NCBI RefSeq assembly: GCF_030651185.1
Contig: NZ_JAUSCJ010000006.1
Coordinates: forward strand, 186,001-250,000
Length of the DNA: 64,000 nucleotides
Source: Phenylobacterium sp.
GTDB lineage: Bacteria; Pseudomonadota; Alphaproteobacteria; Caulobacterales; Caulobacteraceae
Direction of reading: 5' to 3'
Below the pieces are notes generated by a model, which was not told the DNA's origin, searched no databases, and worked only from the letters and a program-made list of their open reading frames with translations. A program made the position numbers and the translations under genes. This document shows, piece after piece, positions 1 through 8,103 of this stretch (positions within the stretch are counted from its first letter, which is position 1; every line of letters begins with the position of its first letter).

Positions 1-540
1 CGTCTCGATCTCCGGGCCGGTGAACCGGCGCGTGATGTGCTGGGGACAGTTCCAGTCGAAGGCCTCCAGCCTCAGGACGAAGCCGCGTTCGGGTCGCCCC
101 TTGTAGCCAGGATCCACCAGCCGCGCGGCGAGGTCCGGATCGGCGGCCAGGTCGCGGGCCTCCATGTGGGCCAGGATCTTCAGGCGCGCCTGGTTCGGAT
201 AATCCATCAGGATCAGGGCTACCCGGTCGTCGGCGCCGATGTTGCCGAGGCTGATGTACTGGCGGTTGCCACGATAGTCGGCGAACCCCAGGGTGGTCTC
301 GTCCAGCACCCGCAGGAAGCCCGGCGGCCCGCCGCGATGCTGCACATAGGGCCAGCCGCTCTGCGAGACGCTGGCCAGATAGAAGCTGTCGCGCGCGCCG
401 ATGAAGGCCGCCTCGTTGTCCGTGAACCGGTCGGAAGTCCGGCTCCCCTCGAACCGCTCCCAGATCTGACGCGCGCCGTTGGCCGCCTGGGCGGCCTGGA
501 CGCTGGGGGTCGCGAGCAGGTCGAGGTATTCGTAGGCCAT
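1..540 (-). CDS. Pyridoxamine 5'-phosphate oxidase family protein (partial, runs off the window)
   Basis: Reading the minus strand from ATG at 540-538 gives 180 codons open to the window edge, so the C-terminus is missing. The protein begins MAYEYLDLLATPSV and contains a split-barrel flavin-binding pattern: a substrate-facing strand (SFYLASVSQSGWPYVQHRGG, about residues 50-69), then FADYRGNRQYISLGNI and DDRVALILMDY. This is typical of the PPOX/general-stress FMN-binding fold rather than true PdxH. A cytoplasmic flavin or F420-type oxidoreductase is likely; substrate unknown. It lies 49 bp downstream of the arylsulfatase on the same strand and may be co-transcribed with it. Confidence 0.8.
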   Translation of the reverse strand, partial: MAYEYLDLLATPSVQAAQAANGARQIWERFEGSRTSDRFTDNEAAFIGARDSFYLASVSQSGWPYVQHRGGPPGFLRVLDETTLGFADYRGNRQYISLGNIGADDRVALILMDYPNQARLKILAHMEARDLAADPDLAARLVDPGYKGRPERGFVLRLEAFDWNCPQHITRRFTGPEIET

Positions 541-589
541 GGCTGCGCTCCAGGTTCGCCCTGCAAGATAGGCGCTCCCTGGCGAGGCG

Positions 590-2821
590 CTACTGCCGCG
601 CCATCTCCGCCTCGCCCAGCAGCTCGCCGTCCAGGTCCTGGTCGGCGTCCATGGTGACCACCACGCGCCGCAGCTTGCCGGTGAAGGTGAAGGGCGCGGC
701 GTAGGGGGCGACGGGACTGCCCCGGTCACGACCGATATCCAGCCCCGACCAGGAGATGAAGGTGGCGAAGCCGATATGGGTCTTCACCTCGCCCACGACC
801 TGACCGTCCACCGCCAGGGTGAAGGTGCGGCCGTCGGAGCCCTGGCGGCAGCGCAGGGCCAGCTTGTGCAGGCCGGGCGGGATGGGCCCCGCGGAACTGA
901 CCGTGGCCAGCGCCCCGCCGACGTTCAGGGTGTGATGCAGCCGGCCGTCCTGAACGTAGAAGCTGTAGCCACAGGTGGCGTCGCCGTGGGACAGCAGCAC
1001 GCCTTCCGCCCCGCCGGGCGGAATGATCGCCTCGGCCTCGATGATGTAGGAGCGGCTGCGGACGTCCGGCGCCACGTCGGCGGGCAGATGGCCCATGCCG
1101 GGGTGGAAGACGAAGCGCTTGCGGGCGCCGTGATAGCGCAGGGCGTTCTCGGCGAAGCGGGGGCCGAAGCGGTCGTCCAGGGGCAGGACCCTGTAGGTTT
1201 CCGCCGCCTTCCACCACTCAGCCACCAGGGCGGCCAGCCTTTCAGGCTCGGCGGCGGCGAGGTCACGGGTCTCCGAGAAATCGGCGTCCAGATGGTAGAG
1301 CTCCCAGACATCGGTGTCGAAGGGCGTGCCCGGCGGATGGAAGGCGACCGCCTTCCATCCGTCCTTCCAGAGGCCGCGATGGCCGAACATCTCGAAGTGC
1401 TGGGACTTGCTCTTGCTGGGAACGGCGGGATCCTTCAGCGAGGCGGCGAAGCTGACCCCCTCCAGCGGCATTTGCGGCACGCCGGCGATCACCTGCGGCG
1501 GCTCCAGGCCCAGGATGTCCAGCAGGGTCGGCGTGAAGTCGCTGACGTGGGCGAACTGGGTGCGCAGTTCACCCCGCGCGGCCAGGCCATTCTTCCAGGA
1601 GATCACCAGGGGATCGCGGATGCCGCCGCCGTGGGTGTTCTGCTTGTAGCGGCGCAGGGGCGTGTTGGAGGCCATGGCCCAGCCCTGCGGGAAGTTGGAA
1701 TGGCTGTCGGGGCCGCCGATGTCGTCCAGCCGGGCCAGCTTCTCGGCCATGGGCTCGAACTTCAGATTGTAGGGGCCCATGGCGTTGACCATGCCCAGCG
1801 GCCCGCCCTCCTGGCTGGCGCCATTGTCGGACATGACGACGATCAGGGTGTCGTCCTTGATGCCCGCCTCTTCCAGGAAGGCCACCAGCCGGGCGAGGTG
1901 GCGGTCAGCATGGTCGAGCATGCCGGCGAAGGCGCTCTGCAGCCGGGTGAAGACCCGCTTGTCGTCGGGCAGGCAGTCGTCCCAGGGGCGGATGCCGTCG
2001 TTGCGGTCCGGCATGATGGTGTCAGGCGGCACGATGCCCATCGCCTTCTGGCGCGCCAGGCGCTGTTCGCGCTCCACGTCCCAACCGTGTTCGAAGACCG
2101 GGTCGTACTGGCGGATGATATGCTGCGGCGCCTGGTGCGGGGCATGGCAGGCGGCGGGCGCCAGCCACAGCAGCCAGGGCTTGTCGGGCGCATCGGCCTG
2201 ATGGTCGGCGATGAAGCGGATCGACTGGTCGATCAGGTCGGCGGTGAGGTGATAGCCCTCGGCATAGCTCGTGGGCTGTTCAATGGGGGTGTTGTCGCGC
2301 ACCAGCTCGGGGGCGAACTGGTCGGTCTCGGCGTCCATGAAGCCGTAGAAGCGGTCGAAGCCGCGACCCAGCGGCCAGCCGTCGAAGGGGCCCGAGGGGC
2401 CGGTCTCTGTCAGCGGCGTGGCGTGCCATTTGCCCACCATGTAGGTCGAGTAGCCGTGGGGCTTGAGCATCTCCGGCAGGGTTCCGGCCTCGCGGGCGAT
2501 CTTGCCGCGATAGCCCGGGAATCCGCTATCGAAGTTCGATAGGCAGCCCATCCCCACCGAATGGTGGTTGCGCCCGGTCAGCAGGGCCGCCCGCGTGGTG
2601 GAGCACATGGCCGTGGTGTGGAAGCCGGTATAGCGCAGGCCGTCGGCCGCCAGGGCGTCGATGGTGGGCGTCTTGATCGGCGAGCCGTAGCAGCCGAAGT
2701 CGGAGAACCCGACATCGTCAAACAGCACCACCAGGATGTTGGGGGCGCCCTTGGGCGGGGTCGGGCCGGGCGGCCAATAGGGCGTTGAATCCGCCAGGGT
2801 CGCCCCGATCTTCGCCGCCAT
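590..2821 (-). CDS. Arylsulfatase (type I sulfatase, alkaline-phosphatase superfamily)
   Basis: A 743-aa sulfatase predicted to hydrolyse organic sulfate esters. An N-terminal metal site is visible (LFDDVGFSDFG, Asp35/Asp36), the modification-site region around Cys73 (AMCSTTRAALLTGRNHH), and a later metal site (VMSDNGASQEGG). The C-terminal 150 residues form the beta-rich domain usual in large arylsulfatases of this group. The canonical type I motif is Cys-x-Pro-x-Arg; here the proline position is Thr (C-S-T-T-R), which may affect conversion to formylglycine. No signal peptide is evident, so the enzyme looks cytoplasmic. Family assignment is secure; substrate is unknown. No formylglycine-generating enzyme is encoded in the window. 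Confidence 0.93.
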   Translation of the reverse strand: MAAKIGATLADSTPYWPPGPTPPKGAPNILVVLFDDVGFSDFGCYGSPIKTPTIDALAADGLRYTGFHTTAMCSTTRAALLTGRNHHSVGMGCLSNFDSGFPGYRGKIAREAGTLPEMLKPHGYSTYMVGKWHATPLTETGPSGPFDGWPLGRGFDRFYGFMDAETDQFAPELVRDNTPIEQPTSYAEGYHLTADLIDQSIRFIADHQADAPDKPWLLWLAPAACHAPHQAPQHIIRQYDPVFEHGWDVEREQRLARQKAMGIVPPDTIMPDRNDGIRPWDDCLPDDKRVFTRLQSAFAGMLDHADRHLARLVAFLEEAGIKDDTLIVVMSDNGASQEGGPLGMVNAMGPYNLKFEPMAEKLARLDDIGGPDSHSNFPQGWAMASNTPLRRYKQNTHGGGIRDPLVISWKNGLAARGELRTQFAHVSDFTPTLLDILGLEPPQVIAGVPQMPLEGVSFAASLKDPAVPSKSKSQHFEMFGHRGLWKDGWKAVAFHPPGTPFDTDVWELYHLDADFSETRDLAAAEPERLAALVAEWWKAAETYRVLPLDDRFGPRFAENALRYHGARKRFVFHPGMGHLPADVAPDVRSRSYIIEAEAIIPPGGAEGVLLSHGDATCGYSFYVQDGRLHHTLNVGGALATVSSAGPIPPGLHKLALRCRQGSDGRTFTLAVDGQVVGEVKTHIGFATFISWSGLDIGRDRGSPVAPYAAPFTFTGKLRRVVVTMDADQDLDGELLGEAEMARQ

Positions 2822-2829
2822 CGCGTCCT

Positions 2830-2867
2830 CCCGAAACTATTGGCAGAAGAAATGCCACTTTTTCGGG
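2830..2867 (-). promoter_or_regulatory. Imperfect palindrome/hairpin between peptidase and arylsulfatase genes
   Basis: Outer arms CCCGAAA (2830-2836) and TTTCGGG (2861-2867) enclose inner arms TGGCA (2841-2845) and TGCCA (2853-2857). It starts nine bases upstream of the arylsulfatase start codon and lies 26 bases beyond the peptidase stop. It could be an operator, an attenuating hairpin or a terminator for the peptidase gene. There is no clear U-tract, so the role is inference. Confidence 0.45.
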
Positions 2868-2893
2868 AAGACGGGAAGAGGGCTTCCGGCCGC

Positions 2894-4303
2894 CTACTTC
2901 TGGTTCGCGTAGAGCTTGACCACCGCGTGCAGGAAGTCGCGGCCCTCATAGAGGGAACGCACGCGGATACGCTCGTTCAGGCCGTGGGTCCCGCCGCCGT
3001 CGGGGTCACCGAACATGCCCGAGAGGCCGTAGCTGGGGATGCCCGCGGCGTTGGTGAAGCGGCTGTCTGTGGCGCCGGTGGACATGGCGGGCACCAGGGG
3101 CACGCCTGGCCACATCGACTTGGAGACCTGCTCGATCGGGGCGAGGATGGCCTTGGTCAGCGGCGGCGGCGGCGAGACCGGGCTGGGGACCCCCACCATC
3201 GAGACGGCGATCTTGTCGTCGGCGAACACCTTCACCAGCTGGGCCTTCACCGACTCCAGGCTCTCGCCGGGCAGGATGCGGCAGTTCACATTGGCCTGCG
3301 CCCGCTGCGGCAGGGCGTTCGGAGCATGACCGGCATTGACCATGGTGGCCACGCAGGTGGTGCGCATCATGGAGTTGCGGCTGGCGTCCTTGATCACCTC
3401 GGCCACGGCCGCGGCGTTGGTGGGGTCCTTGGCCACCGCGGCCATGGCCGCGCCCGAGGCGCCGCCCTCGATCACCGCCATCTTCTCGAAGTGGTTCCGG
3501 GTCGCCTCGTTCAGCTTGATGGGGAAGTCATAGGCCGCCAGCCGGTCGATGGCGGCGGCCAGGTGATAGATCGCGTTGTCCTTGGACGGCCGCGAGGAGT
3601 GGCCGCCGGGGTTGGTCTTGACCAGGGTGAAGTCCTGGTAGACCTTCTCGCCGGCCTGGATGCCCAGGAACTGGCGCTCGCCCTTCTCGTTCAGCCGCCC
3701 GCCGGCCCCCTCGTTCAGCGCGAACTCCGCTTCCATCAGCGGACGATGGTTCTTCAGCAGCCACTCGACCCCGTCGAAGGTGTCGGAGGTCTCCTCGCCG
3801 CAGGTCAGGACCAGGCGCAGGCCGCGGCGGGGTTTGAAGCCCTCGGTCTTGTAGCGGACCATGCTGTCGGTGAAGACCGAGGCCATGGCCTTATCGTCGC
3901 TGGCGCCTCGGGCGTAGAAGTAGCCACCCTCCTCGATCAGGGTGAAGGGGTCACGCACCCAGTCGGCGCGGTTGGCCTCCACGACATCGAGGTGGGCCAG
4001 CAGCATGATGGGTTTGGCCTTGGCGTCGGTCCCGGCCAGGGTGGCCACGAGATTGCCGTCCTTGGGACGCTCGGCGGGGACCAGGACCTGGACGTCCTTG
4101 TCGGCGTAGCCGGCCGCCTTCAGGCGCGCGCCCATCTTCTCGGCGGCGGCGGTGCAGCTGCCCACCGACAGCGTGGTGTTGGTCTCCACCAGCTCCTTGT
4201 AGAGCGCCCGGAAGGCGGCCTGGTCCGGCCGCGCCTGGGCCTGGGCGGCGGAGGCCGAAAGGGCTGCGACGCCGATGGCGGCGAGGAGGACGGTGCGGAT
4301 CAT
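2894..4303 (-). CDS. Secreted M20/M25/M40 family metallopeptidase
   Basis: A 469-aa zinc peptidase or deacylase. The start is set at ATG 4303 because it gives a clean signal peptide (MIRTVLLAAIGVAALSASAAQA); the open frame extends 34 codons further upstream with no leader character. Di-zinc ligands are visible: His104 and Asp106 (LLAHLDVVEA), Asp136 (ARGASDDKAM), catalytic Glu170 with Glu171 (CGEETSD) and a C-terminal His440 (GGGTHGLNER). A dimerisation lid occupies roughly residues 210-330. Probably periplasmic; it would cleave dipeptides, N-acyl amino acids or similar amides. The specific substrate cannot be told from sequence. Confidence 0.92.
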   Translation of the reverse strand: MIRTVLLAAIGVAALSASAAQAQARPDQAAFRALYKELVETNTTLSVGSCTAAAEKMGARLKAAGYADKDVQVLVPAERPKDGNLVATLAGTDAKAKPIMLLAHLDVVEANRADWVRDPFTLIEEGGYFYARGASDDKAMASVFTDSMVRYKTEGFKPRRGLRLVLTCGEETSDTFDGVEWLLKNHRPLMEAEFALNEGAGGRLNEKGERQFLGIQAGEKVYQDFTLVKTNPGGHSSRPSKDNAIYHLAAAIDRLAAYDFPIKLNEATRNHFEKMAVIEGGASGAAMAAVAKDPTNAAAVAEVIKDASRNSMMRTTCVATMVNAGHAPNALPQRAQANVNCRILPGESLESVKAQLVKVFADDKIAVSMVGVPSPVSPPPPLTKAILAPIEQVSKSMWPGVPLVPAMSTGATDSRFTNAAGIPSYGLSGMFGDPDGGGTHGLNERIRVRSLYEGRDFLHAVVKLYANQK

Positions 4304-4431
4304 GTGAAGGCCCCAGGCAACTGTTGGGAGGGACCGTATCAGGGGGGCGTCAGGGGGCAAGACGCGTGAGAGACAACGCTGCTGCGGCCTTCCGATTGCC
4401 TGCACAGCGGCAAAAAACGATGGGCTGCGGT

Positions 4432-4740
4432 CTAACGCTCCTCTTGATCAGACTTCGCTCTGGTCCACGGGTGTGACTTCCCCTTCCGCGACGCATGCCA
4501 GCCAAGTGGGAGATCACCGATCTCGTTGAGCGAACTGTCCATCGAGACGACCTGTCCCAGACTTACGAGCATCGCTTCGTTGGGGCTCCACGCCCCTGCG
4601 CCTCGATTGAGAAACTGCCAGCCGCCGTCGCTCTCCTCGCGGGCGACGTAGTCGATCGCGTGTTCGCCGCTCATGATCTTTCGTGTCGTGATCGTCGCGG
4701 CATTTGGCGGATCAGGGAACGGCCAAGCTTGGCTAGGCAT
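4432..4740 (-). CDS. Hypothetical protein, DUF2185/Imm33-like
   Basis: A 102-aa soluble protein from ATG 4740. The core reads ITTRKIMSGEHAIDYVAREE, then GGWQFLN, then SLGQVVSMDSSLNEIGDLPL and GWHASR. The order (substrate strand, GW-F-F/L, 'short-conserved Asp-Pro/Ser' loop, 'hydrophobic-P-x-G-x-x-x-R') resembles DUF2185 proteins, some of which are grouped with immunity proteins. No toxin gene is adjacent. The gene and its flank (about 4380-4740) are visibly less GC-rich than their neighbours, which may mean later acquisition. Function unknown; family assignment is tentative. Confidence 0.65.
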   Translation of the reverse strand: MPSQAWPFPDPPNAATITTRKIMSGEHAIDYVAREESDGGWQFLNRGAGAWSPNEAMLVSLGQVVSMDSSLNEIGDLPLGWHASRKGKSHPWTRAKSDQEER

Positions 4741-4754
4741 CTTGAACTCCAGTT

Positions 4755-5183
4755 CTAGTTCAGCGACGCCTTCTTCACCGGCGCCGGCGGTAACGGGGCG
4801 ATGTTGACGCCCTCCTCGGCCAGGTCGCGGACCTCGGCCAGGGAGGCCTCGCCATAGATGCCGCGCTCTTCGGACTTGCCGGCGTGGATGGCGCGGGCCT
4901 CGGCGGCGAAGTCCTCGCCGACATAGTCGAAGTTGTCTTCCACGTGCTGCCGGACCTGCTCCATCGCGGCCATCATCACCTCGCGGGCGGCCGGGGTCAT
5001 GTCGGGGGCGGTGCGCTTCGTACCCGCCACCATGGGGGCCATGATCTGCTTGGTGACGGCGGTCGAGCCGCAGGTCGGGCAGCCGATCTGGCCGGCCTCC
5101 GACTGGCTCTCGTAGTCCTCCGAAGACCCGAACCAGCCCTCGAACTCATGGGCATGGTCGCAGGCCAGGGCGTAGCGGATCAT
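4755..5183 (-). CDS. DUF1178 family protein
   Basis: A 142-aa protein starting [20 protein letters not shown]. Cys8 and His10, followed by a Cys35-x-x-Cys38 pair (GCPTCG), suggest a small zinc-ribbon-like site at the N-terminus, as in the DUF1178 family. The C-terminal half is acidic and helical. The start codon overlaps the stop of the upstream nitrilase gene by four bases (5180-5183), so the two are translationally coupled. The DUF1178/nitrilase pairing is common in alphaproteobacteria, but the biochemical role is unknown to me. Confidence 0.9.
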   Translation of the reverse strand: MIRYALACDHAHEFEGWFGSSEDYESQSEAGQIGCPTCGSTAVTKQIMAPMVAGTKRTAPDMTPAAREVMMAAMEQVRQHVEDNFDYVGEDFAAEARAIHAGKSEERGIYGEASLAEVRDLAEEGVNIAPLPPAPVKKASLN

Positions 5184-6013
5184 GCGAGGGCCGCTGGCGC
5201 TGCGAAGGCCCGCGCATTGGCGAGCGCCGGGATCGCGGCGCGGGCCTTGGCGACGGCGGCCAGGTCGAGGTCCACCACCAGGACGCCGGGTTCGTCGTGG
5301 TCGAGCTGGCCGATGATCTCGCCCCAGGGCGCGATGGCGATCGTGTGGCCCCAGGTGCCGCGGCGGTCTTCATGGAAGCCGCCCTGGGCCGGGGCCAGGA
5401 CGAAGCTGCCGGTCTCGATGGCCCGGGCGCGCAGCAGGATCTCCCAGTGCGCCTCGCCAGTCGGACGCGTGAACGCGGCGGGGACCAGCATCACCTGGGC
5501 GCCGGCGAGCGCGAGGGCCCGATATACCGCCGGGAAGCGCATGTCGTAGCAGATGGTCAGGCCCAGCGGCGTCTGGCCGGCGAGCGCCGTGACCGCCCGG
5601 TCGCCGGGCTCATAGGTCTCGCTCTCGCGGGCGGTCTCGCCGGTGGGCAGGTCGACGTCGAACATGTGCAGCTTGTCGTAGGTGGCGGTGATCTCACCGG
5701 CCGGCGAGATGAGCGCGGCGCGGTTGGCGGCCTTGCCGTCCTCGCGCAGCACCAGGGCCGAGCCGATCAGCAGCCAGACGCCGAGTTCCTTGGCGAGCGC
5801 CTGCATGCCGAGAACAACGGGGTCCTCCGCCAGCAGCCTGAGCTGCGGCAGGAGCGCGGCCTTGTCCTTCTGCAGGATGTTGCTGCCCTCGGGCGTGGCG
5901 ATGAAGGTCGCGCCCTTCGCGGCCGCCTCGCGCACCAGAGGGATCAGGTGTTCAAGCGCCGCCGCTTGGCTAGCAGGGGTCCGGGTCTGGATCAGTCCGA
6001 CGCGCAAGGTCAT
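5180..6013 (-). CDS. Carbon-nitrogen hydrolase family protein (Nit1/Nit2-like amidase)
   Basis: A 277-aa nitrilase-superfamily enzyme with the full Glu-Lys-Cys triad: Glu42 (ATPEGSN), Lys114 ([13 protein letters not shown]) and Cys155 ([11 protein letters not shown]). Length and motif spacing match the Nit branch, whose members hydrolyse omega-amides such as deaminated glutathione or alpha-ketoglutaramate. Lying upstream of grxC-independent DUF1178 and downstream of grxC (40 bp gap), it fits a glutathione-related housekeeping operon; dGSH repair is an inference from family and context. Confidence 0.92.
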   Translation of the reverse strand: MTLRVGLIQTRTPASQAAALEHLIPLVREAAAKGATFIATPEGSNILQKDKAALLPQLRLLAEDPVVLGMQALAKELGVWLLIGSALVLREDGKAANRAALISPAGEITATYDKLHMFDVDLPTGETARESETYEPGDRAVTALAGQTPLGLTICYDMRFPAVYRALALAGAQVMLVPAAFTRPTGEAHWEILLRARAIETGSFVLAPAQGGFHEDRRGTWGHTIAIAPWGEIIGQLDHDEPGVLVVDLDLAAVAKARAAIPALANARAFAAPAALA

Positions 6014-6053
6014 GGGTCTTCCTAGAAGCCCGTCAGCCCAGGCTTGGCAAGGC

Positions 6054-6311
6054 TCAAGCCGCCAGCAGGGGGTCCAGCTTGCCGTCCCGCTCCAGGGCCA
6101 TCATGTCGTCGCAGCCGCCGATGTGATCGTCGCCGATGAAGATCTGCGGGAACGTGGCGCGGCCGCCCGAGCGCTGCATCATTTCCTGGCGCTTCTCCGG
6201 ATCGAAGGCGGCATCGATCTCGGTGAACGCGACGCCCTTCTTCTCCAGCAGGGAGACCGCGCGGACGCAGTAGGGGCAGAACGGCTTGGTGTAGATGGTG
6301 ACTTGGGTCAT
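6054..6311 (-). CDS. grxC: Glutaredoxin 3
   Basis: An 85-aa dithiol glutaredoxin with the Cys12-Pro-Tyr-Cys15 active site (TKPFCPYC), the cis-proline segment (RATFPQIFIGDDHIGG) and the C-terminal GG-D-D glutathione-binding element. It reduces protein disulfides and glutathione mixed disulfides in the cytoplasm. It sits in a minus-strand run comF-grxC-nit-DUF1178 with gaps of 33-40 bp. Confidence 0.96.
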   Translation of the reverse strand: MTQVTIYTKPFCPYCVRAVSLLEKKGVAFTEIDAAFDPEKRQEMMQRSGGRATFPQIFIGDDHIGGCDDMMALERDGKLDPLLAA

Positions 6312-6344
6312 GTCTCAACTAACGCCGAAAGAGGTTGAAGGATC

Positions 6345-7130
6345 TCATATGGGGGTGTTCGCGGTTTCTTTCACCCTCGCCACCACCGCCACGTCGACGC
6401 AGGCGGCCCCGGCCTTGAGCAGGGCGCGCGCGCAGCCTTCGAGGGTCGCCCCGGTGGTCATGACGTCATCAATCAGCAGGATTCGCCGGCCCGCCACCTG
6501 TTTCGCGCCGGACGCGGGTACGGCGAAGGCCGCCGCCACATTGCGGCGGCGCCCAGAGCCCGACTTGCCGCCCTGCGTCTGCGTGGCGCGCACACGGGTC
6601 AGTGCATCGGGCAGATAGACCACGCCGGAGAGCCGGCTGAGCGGCCGGGCGATCTCGGCGGCCTGGTTGTAGCGGCGGCCCAGCAGGCGGGTCGGGTGCA
6701 GGGGGACCGGCGCGATGGCGTGGGCGTCGGCCAGCAGGTCGCGGGCCGAGCGGCTGATCCAGCGGGCGAACAGCGGGGCCAGGTCTGTGCGGTCGGCGTG
6801 CTTAAGCTGCAGGATCGGTCCGCGCGAGGCGTCGTCATAGAGGCAGGCGGCCCGGGCGCGGTCGAAGGCGCGGGGTTTGGCCATGCAGGCGGCGCAGCGT
6901 ACCCCCGCCCCCATCGAGTATTCGAAGGGCGTCCCGCAGCCGTCGCAGACCGGGTCGTCGAGGAAGCTGATCTGGCTCCAGCCCTCGGCGGTAAGGCCGA
7001 TGGCCAGGGGCCGGGGCCCGTCATCCAGGGACTGGGGCGGGAACATCAGGTCCAAAGCGGCCCGCGCGGCCGATTTCATGCGCGGCCCTGGTTTCCACCA
7101 GGCCTCCGACAGGCCATCTTGCAGGCTCAT
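6345..7130 (-). CDS. comF: ComF family protein (phosphoribosyltransferase-like)
   Basis: A 261-aa protein with an N-terminal four-cysteine zinc site (Cys62, Cys65, Cys79, Cys82; DGCGTPFE and RCAACMAKP) and a C-terminal type I phosphoribosyltransferase loop (ILLIDDVMTTGATLEGC, about 217-233). ComF proteins support DNA uptake in competent bacteria, although many alphaproteobacteria carry them without known competence. Two starts are possible: ATG 7130, which overlaps the divergent methyltransferase start, or ATG 7079 (Met18), just before the usual family opening (ALDLMFPP). Either way the promoters of the two genes must lie inside or very near each other's coding region. Confidence 0.92.
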   Translation of the reverse strand: MSLQDGLSEAWWKPGPRMKSAARAALDLMFPPQSLDDGPRPLAIGLTAEGWSQISFLDDPVCDGCGTPFEYSMGAGVRCAACMAKPRAFDRARAACLYDDASRGPILQLKHADRTDLAPLFARWISRSARDLLADAHAIAPVPLHPTRLLGRRYNQAAEIARPLSRLSGVVYLPDALTRVRATQTQGGKSGSGRRRNVAAAFAVPASGAKQVAGRRILLIDDVMTTGATLEGCARALLKAGAACVDVAVVARVKETANTPI

Positions 7131-8040
7131 GTCCGCCCCGCCCCTGCTCTTCGACCGCGCCCAGCTGCGCGCCCGCCTGACCCGCGCCGCGCCCGGCTAC
7201 GGAAACGCCGACTTCCTCAAGCGCCGCGCGGCGGAGGACGCCGTGGTGCGCCTGGAGGCGATCCTGCGGGAGTTTCCGCGCGCCGTCGACCTCGGGGCCC
7301 GCAATGGGGCCTTCCGGACCGCCCTGGCGGAGAGCGACGCCGCGGGCCGCGTGGGCCTGCTGGTGGAGGCCGACCTGGCGCCCGCCATGCTGGCCGGCCG
7401 CGACGGGCCCCGGATCGTCGCCGACGAGGAGCGGCTGCCCTTCGCCTTCGGGTCCCTGGACCTGGTGGTCTCGACGCTGGCCCTGCACTGGACCAATGAC
7501 GTGGTGGGCGCCCTGATCCAGATCCGCCGGGCCTTGAAGCCGGACGGCCTGTTCATCGGCTCGATGTTCGGCGGCGCGACCCTGACCGAGTTGCGGGCCA
7601 GCCTGCTGTCGGCGGAGATCGAGCTGACCGGGGGCGCGGCCAGCCGCATCTCGCCCTTCGCCGACGCCTACGATGCCGCAGGACTCCTCCAGAGATCGGG
7701 GTTCGCCCTGCCGGTCGTCGATGTGGACCGGGTGACCGTGCGCTATTCGCACCCCATCAAGCTGCTGGCCGATCTGCGGGCCATGGGCGAGACCAGCGTC
7801 CTGGCCGATCGCCACCCCCGAGCCCTGACCAAGACCCTGCTGGCGCGGGCCATGGAGATCTATGTCGAACGGTTCGCCGAACCGGACGGCCGGGCGCCCG
7901 CCACCTTTGAGATCCTCACCCTGACCGGCTGGACCCCCGACGCCAGCCAGCAGCAGCCCCTGAAGCCCGGCAGCGCCAAGATGCGGCTGGCTGACGCCCT
8001 GGGCGTCGTCGAGCAGCCGCTGCCGAGAGGCGAGGACTGA
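7129..8040 (+). CDS. SAM-dependent methyltransferase-like protein (NDUFAF5/BioC type)
   Basis: A 303-aa protein from ATG 7129 (MSAPPLLFDRAQLRARL). It begins with the family signature around FDRAQLRARLTRAAPGY, then a class I methyltransferase core: AVDLGARNGAF (SAM loop), LLVEADLAPAML, VADEERLPFAFGSLDLVVS and LHWTNDVVGAL. The set of motifs matches the bacterial relatives of human NDUFAF5, often encoded next to comF. NDUFAF5 is a hydroxylase of complex I, so the reaction here may be methylation or hydroxylation. The open frame extends 84 codons upstream of this ATG but that part is antisense to comF. Confidence 0.85.
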   Translation: MSAPPLLFDRAQLRARLTRAAPGYGNADFLKRRAAEDAVVRLEAILREFPRAVDLGARNGAFRTALAESDAAGRVGLLVEADLAPAMLAGRDGPRIVADEERLPFAFGSLDLVVSTLALHWTNDVVGALIQIRRALKPDGLFIGSMFGGATLTELRASLLSAEIELTGGAASRISPFADAYDAAGLLQRSGFALPVVDVDRVTVRYSHPIKLLADLRAMGETSVLADRHPRALTKTLLARAMEIYVERFAEPDGRAPATFEILTLTGWTPDASQQQPLKPGSAKMRLADALGVVEQPLPRGED

Positions 8041-8062
8041 ACTTCAGGCGCCGCATGAAGTT
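8040..8062. terminator. Hairpin between convergent methyltransferase and GST genes
   Basis: Seven-base arms AACTTCA (8040-8046) and TGAAGTT (8056-8062) with a nine-base loop lie directly after the methyltransferase stop. A second small stem (CCGAA/TTCGG) follows before the convergent GST gene ends at 8104. Lacks a strong U-run, so a terminator role is plausible but not proven. Confidence 0.35.
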
Positions 8063-8103
8063 GTTCCAGCGACCCCGAAATTGGTTCGGTTGCCTAACGA
8101 CTT

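Noticed and set aside
776..2542. Long plus-strand frame opposite the arylsulfatase gene
   Set aside because: Antisense shadow with no recognisable motif; the minus strand encodes an intact sulfatase.
2840..4369. 509-codon plus-strand frame opposite the M20 peptidase
   Set aside because: Shadow; repetitive His/Gly/Val composition typical of antisense GC-rich coding DNA.
4495..4758. 87-codon plus-strand frame opposite the DUF2185-like gene
   Set aside because: Shadow of the minus-strand frame, which has the family-like motifs.
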